Part shown: positions 23,181-25,133 of the stretch, one piece after another
Numbering within the stretch: position 1 is the first letter of the stretch
How the letters are laid out: every line of letters starts with the position of its first letter
Assembly (NCBI GenBank): GCA_002378665.1
Contig: DFSO01000087.1
Span: 14,616 to 39,748 of the forward strand
Direction: 5' to 3'
Length of the DNA: 25,133 nt
DNA from: Loktanella sp. UBA3435
GTDB taxonomy: Bacteria > Pseudomonadota > Alphaproteobacteria > Rhodobacterales > Rhodobacteraceae
The notes under the pieces: model-generated
What the model saw: the letters and a program-made list of their open reading frames with translations, nothing else
Told to the model about the DNA's origin: nothing
The model's database searches: none
Position numbers and translations under genes: made by a program

Positions 23181-24401
23181 ATGACTGCTCCGAAAAAAGT
23201 TGTTCTCGCATATTCTGGTGGTCTGGATACCTCGATTATCCTCAAGTGGCTGCAAACCGAATATGGCTGTGAAGTTGTCACGTTTACCGCCGATTTGGGG
23301 CAGGGCGAGGAGCTAGAGCCAGCGCGCAAAAAGGCCGAGATGATGGGCGCATCGTCCATTTATATCGAAGACTTGCGCGAAGAGTTTGTACGCGATTTCG
23401 TCTTCCCGATGTTCCGCGCTAATGCGCTTTACGAAGGCCTCTACCTTCTGGGCACATCCATTGCGCGCCCGCTGATTTCCAAGCGTCTGGTTGAGATCGC
23501 CGCACTTGAAGGTGCTGATGCGGTGTCCCACGGTGCGACTGGTAAGGGCAATGATCAGGTCCGTTTTGAATTGGCCGCTTATGCGCTAAACCCAGAAATC
23601 AAAGTAATCGCGCCTTGGCGTGAGTGGGATTTGACAAGCCGCACACGCCTTTTGGAGTTTGCCGAAAAGAACCAGATCCCTGTCGCAAAAGACAAGCGCG
23701 GCGATGCGCCGTTCTCGGTCGATGCGAACCTCTTGCACACCTCCTCCGAAGGTAAAGTTCTGGAAGATCCGTCACAAGAAGCACCAGATTACGTCTACCA
23801 GCGCACTGTTGCGCCTGAGGATGCGCCGAACACACCAGAAATGGTCGACATTGGCTTTGAGCGCGGCGATGCAGTGTCTATCAACGGGGAAATGATGTCT
23901 CCTGCGACGATCCTGACCAAGCTGAATGAGCTTGGCGGCAAGCATGGCGTCGGTCGTTTGGACCTCGTTGAGAACCGGTTTGTTGGCATGAAATCGCGCG
24001 GTATCTATGAGACGCCAGGCGGCACGATCTTGCTGGAAGCACACCGCGGCATCGAGCAAATCACGCTCGATTCTGGCGCTGGGCACCTCAAGGACAGCAT
24101 CATGCCGAAATACGCAGAGCTGATCTACAACGGTTTCTGGTTCTCGCCAGAGCGCGAAATGCTGCAAGCTTTGATCGACAAGAGCCAAGAACATGTTAGC
24201 GGCACAGTACGTGTTAAGCTTTACAAAGGCTCCGCATCAACAGTGGCACGCTGGTCAGAAAACAGTCTCTATTCCGAGGCGCATGTGACATTTGAAGAAG
24301 ATGCAGGCGCTTACGATCAGACAGATGCGCAGGGCTTTATCCAGTTGAACGCGCTTCGTTTGAAGCTGTTGGCTGCACGGAACCGTCGCGTTAAATCCTA
24401 A
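23181..24401 (+). CDS. argG: argininosuccinate synthase
   Basis: ArgG joins citrulline and aspartate with ATP to make argininosuccinate, the penultimate step of arginine synthesis in the cytoplasm. The 406 residues match the shorter bacterial form. The N-terminal ATP pyrophosphatase P-loop AYSGGLDTSIILKWL (10-24) is intact. Further motifs are SHGATGKGNDQVRFE for citrulline and ATP binding, APWREWDL, and ENRFVGMKSRGIYETPGG. AAGGG lies about 10 nt before the ATG. No argH or other arginine gene is adjacent, as is common for argG. Its stop overlaps that of the convergent sulfotransferase-like gene by 4 nt. Confidence 0.98.
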   Translation: MTAPKKVVLAYSGGLDTSIILKWLQTEYGCEVVTFTADLGQGEELEPARKKAEMMGASSIYIEDLREEFVRDFVFPMFRANALYEGLYLLGTSIARPLISKRLVEIAALEGADAVSHGATGKGNDQVRFELAAYALNPEIKVIAPWREWDLTSRTRLLEFAEKNQIPVAKDKRGDAPFSVDANLLHTSSEGKVLEDPSQEAPDYVYQRTVAPEDAPNTPEMVDIGFERGDAVSINGEMMSPATILTKLNELGGKHGVGRLDLVENRFVGMKSRGIYETPGGTILLEAHRGIEQITLDSGAGHLKDSIMPKYAELIYNGFWFSPEREMLQALIDKSQEHVSGTVRVKLYKGSASTVARWSENSLYSEAHVTFEEDAGAYDQTDAQGFIQLNALRLKLLAARNRRVKS

Positions 24402-25099
24402 ATCTTATGCGCTGCCATCTTCTCGTAATATGGCAGCGCATTCTCCAAGAGGTTAACATCCCGTCCCGTAAGGATCGGTAGATCGCCCTCAGCACCCGCA
24501 AATCCCGTCGATTTATGCACCGCATTGTACCAATGCGCAGCCCAAATACCGTCGTCAGCGCGAGGGCCGGCAGACCAAGAAAGCATCGCAGGGTCGAACG
24601 GAAGATCGATCGCCGCGCATAGTTTTTTCAACATGTTTTCAGGGTCTTGGCGGATTTCGGCGCTGTCGATGACGATGCCTCCGATTTGATCGAAAAGTTC
24701 TGCCTGCTGCCTAAAACCAATGTCGTCGTCGGTGATATCGGACCGTTTCACGCCGTAACTCGCGATCACGCGGGCAGGGTGGCGGATCAGGTGGATGTTA
24801 ACACACTCTTTTGCCCACACCGTTGGAAAGCCATCTATCATGTGATGCGGCATGTGTTTCATATAGAAATGCGGCTTTTGGGCTGGAATAGTGTCTAAAC
24901 AGCGCTCAGCGACCTTTTCAGGATCACTCTCGTGTGCTGCGATTATTTCAGCAGCCATCGGGTGATCATAGCCAGTTTTCGCGAGATATGGCGCATAGAA
25001 AGGCTCGTCCCAAATTGCGAAGTCTGGGCGATTTCCGAAGGCATACATCATCGCGGTTGAGAGATTTCGTGGGCCCGACCACATCGCAATTCGCATCAT
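24398..25099 (-). CDS. sulfotransferase-family protein
   Basis: This 233-residue P-loop protein is of the sulfotransferase fold. The N-terminus goes straight into a phosphosulfate-binding-type loop WSGPRNLSTAM (7-17), and the second nucleotide-binding motif appears as HLIRHPARVIASY (103-115). These are the two hallmark positions for PAPS recognition. There is no membrane anchor or signal, so it is cytoplasmic. Members of this small bacterial branch have no established acceptor as far as I know. The start is one of two tandem ATGs (25097-25099 or 25094-25096) after AGGGG; an in-frame ATG at 25123 would run into the dyad element and has no ribosome site. It converges on argG, and there is no sulfate-activation gene in view. 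Confidence 0.85.
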   Translation of the reverse strand: MMRIAMWSGPRNLSTAMMYAFGNRPDFAIWDEPFYAPYLAKTGYDHPMAAEIIAAHESDPEKVAERCLDTIPAQKPHFYMKHMPHHMIDGFPTVWAKECVNIHLIRHPARVIASYGVKRSDITDDDIGFRQQAELFDQIGGIVIDSAEIRQDPENMLKKLCAAIDLPFDPAMLSWSAGPRADDGIWAAHWYNAVHKSTGFAGAEGDLPILTGRDVNLLENALPYYEKMAAHKI

Positions 25100-25118
25100 T
25101 TTTCCCCTGTGATTTGCG

Positions 25119-25133
25119 TGCACCGCGCGTGCA
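25119..25133. promoter_or_regulatory. candidate operator: second TGCAC-N5-GTGCA dyad
   Basis: The last 15 bases are TGCAC, CGCGC, GTGCA, the same 5-N5-5 dyad as at 3-17. It ends about 20 bp before the sulfotransferase start codon, which is a typical operator position for a gene read leftwards. The regulator is unknown, and the promoter itself lies outside the window. Confidence 0.35.

Noticed and set aside
1..25133. Defence island, prophage, integrated element or biosynthetic cluster
   Set aside because: There is no integrase, transposase, att-like repeat, tRNA, restriction, toxin-antitoxin or assembly-line enzyme. All regions look like uniform housekeeping and transport genes.

Overview
This window reads as an ordinary, gene-dense chromosomal segment of an alphaproteobacterium, most likely Rhodobacterales (Roseobacter group). 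The evidence is the protein families and gene orders: comF-grxC-nitrilase-marR running tail-to-tail into ubiG; hslO-NUDIX-cca; a twin-arginine peptide-binding protein; a ferrochelatase; and an NDUFAF5-type protein. That taxonomic placement is inference from family knowledge, not from a database search. I see 26 protein genes and no tRNA, rRNA, insertion sequence, integrase, CRISPR array or defence gene. No gene-free stretch exceeds about 160 bp.

Layout. (1) 83-6577, minus strand: a peptide-type ABC importer (permease, permease, fused double ATPase, then a Tat-exported binding protein last, closed by a strong terminator at 33-60), preceded by a proline iminopeptidase. Together they suggest peptide uptake followed by N-terminal proline removal. 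(2) 6632-7372, plus: ubiG, meeting the minus operon comF-grxC-nitrilase-marR (9658-7369) tail to tail. The glutaredoxin/Nit pair suggests thiol and glutathione maintenance. (3) 9690-11612, plus: an NDUFAF5-like methyltransferase-fold protein and hemH, closed by a bidirectional terminator at 11618-11642; both products plausibly serve respiratory-chain biogenesis, as ubiG does. (4) 11668-13493: an envelope cluster of a Tat-exported L,D-transpeptidase, a CAP-domain lipoprotein and a second YkuD lipoprotein. (5) 21765-13574, minus: seven closely packed genes, hslO, a CoA-type NUDIX hydrolase, cca, a LysE-family exporter, two half-size ABC exporters and an RlmD-like 23S rRNA methyltransferase. (6) 21843-25099: a second NUDIX hydrolase, an unknown six-helix membrane protein, argG, and a small sulfotransferase-fold protein.

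Packing is extreme. Same-strand neighbours mostly overlap by 1-14 nt, and four of the five convergent pairs overlap by exactly 4 nt over a YTAA motif. Several starts are TTG or GTG, chosen on ribosome-binding-site evidence.

I found no convincing undescribed multi-gene system. The best second-look items are a TGCAC-N5-GTGCA dyad present at both extreme ends of the window, a DppC-type permease with about 110 extra N-terminal residues carrying three membrane segments, an NDUFAF5-like protein without a glycine-rich SAM loop, and a CAP protein lacking the usual histidines beside two YkuD enzymes.
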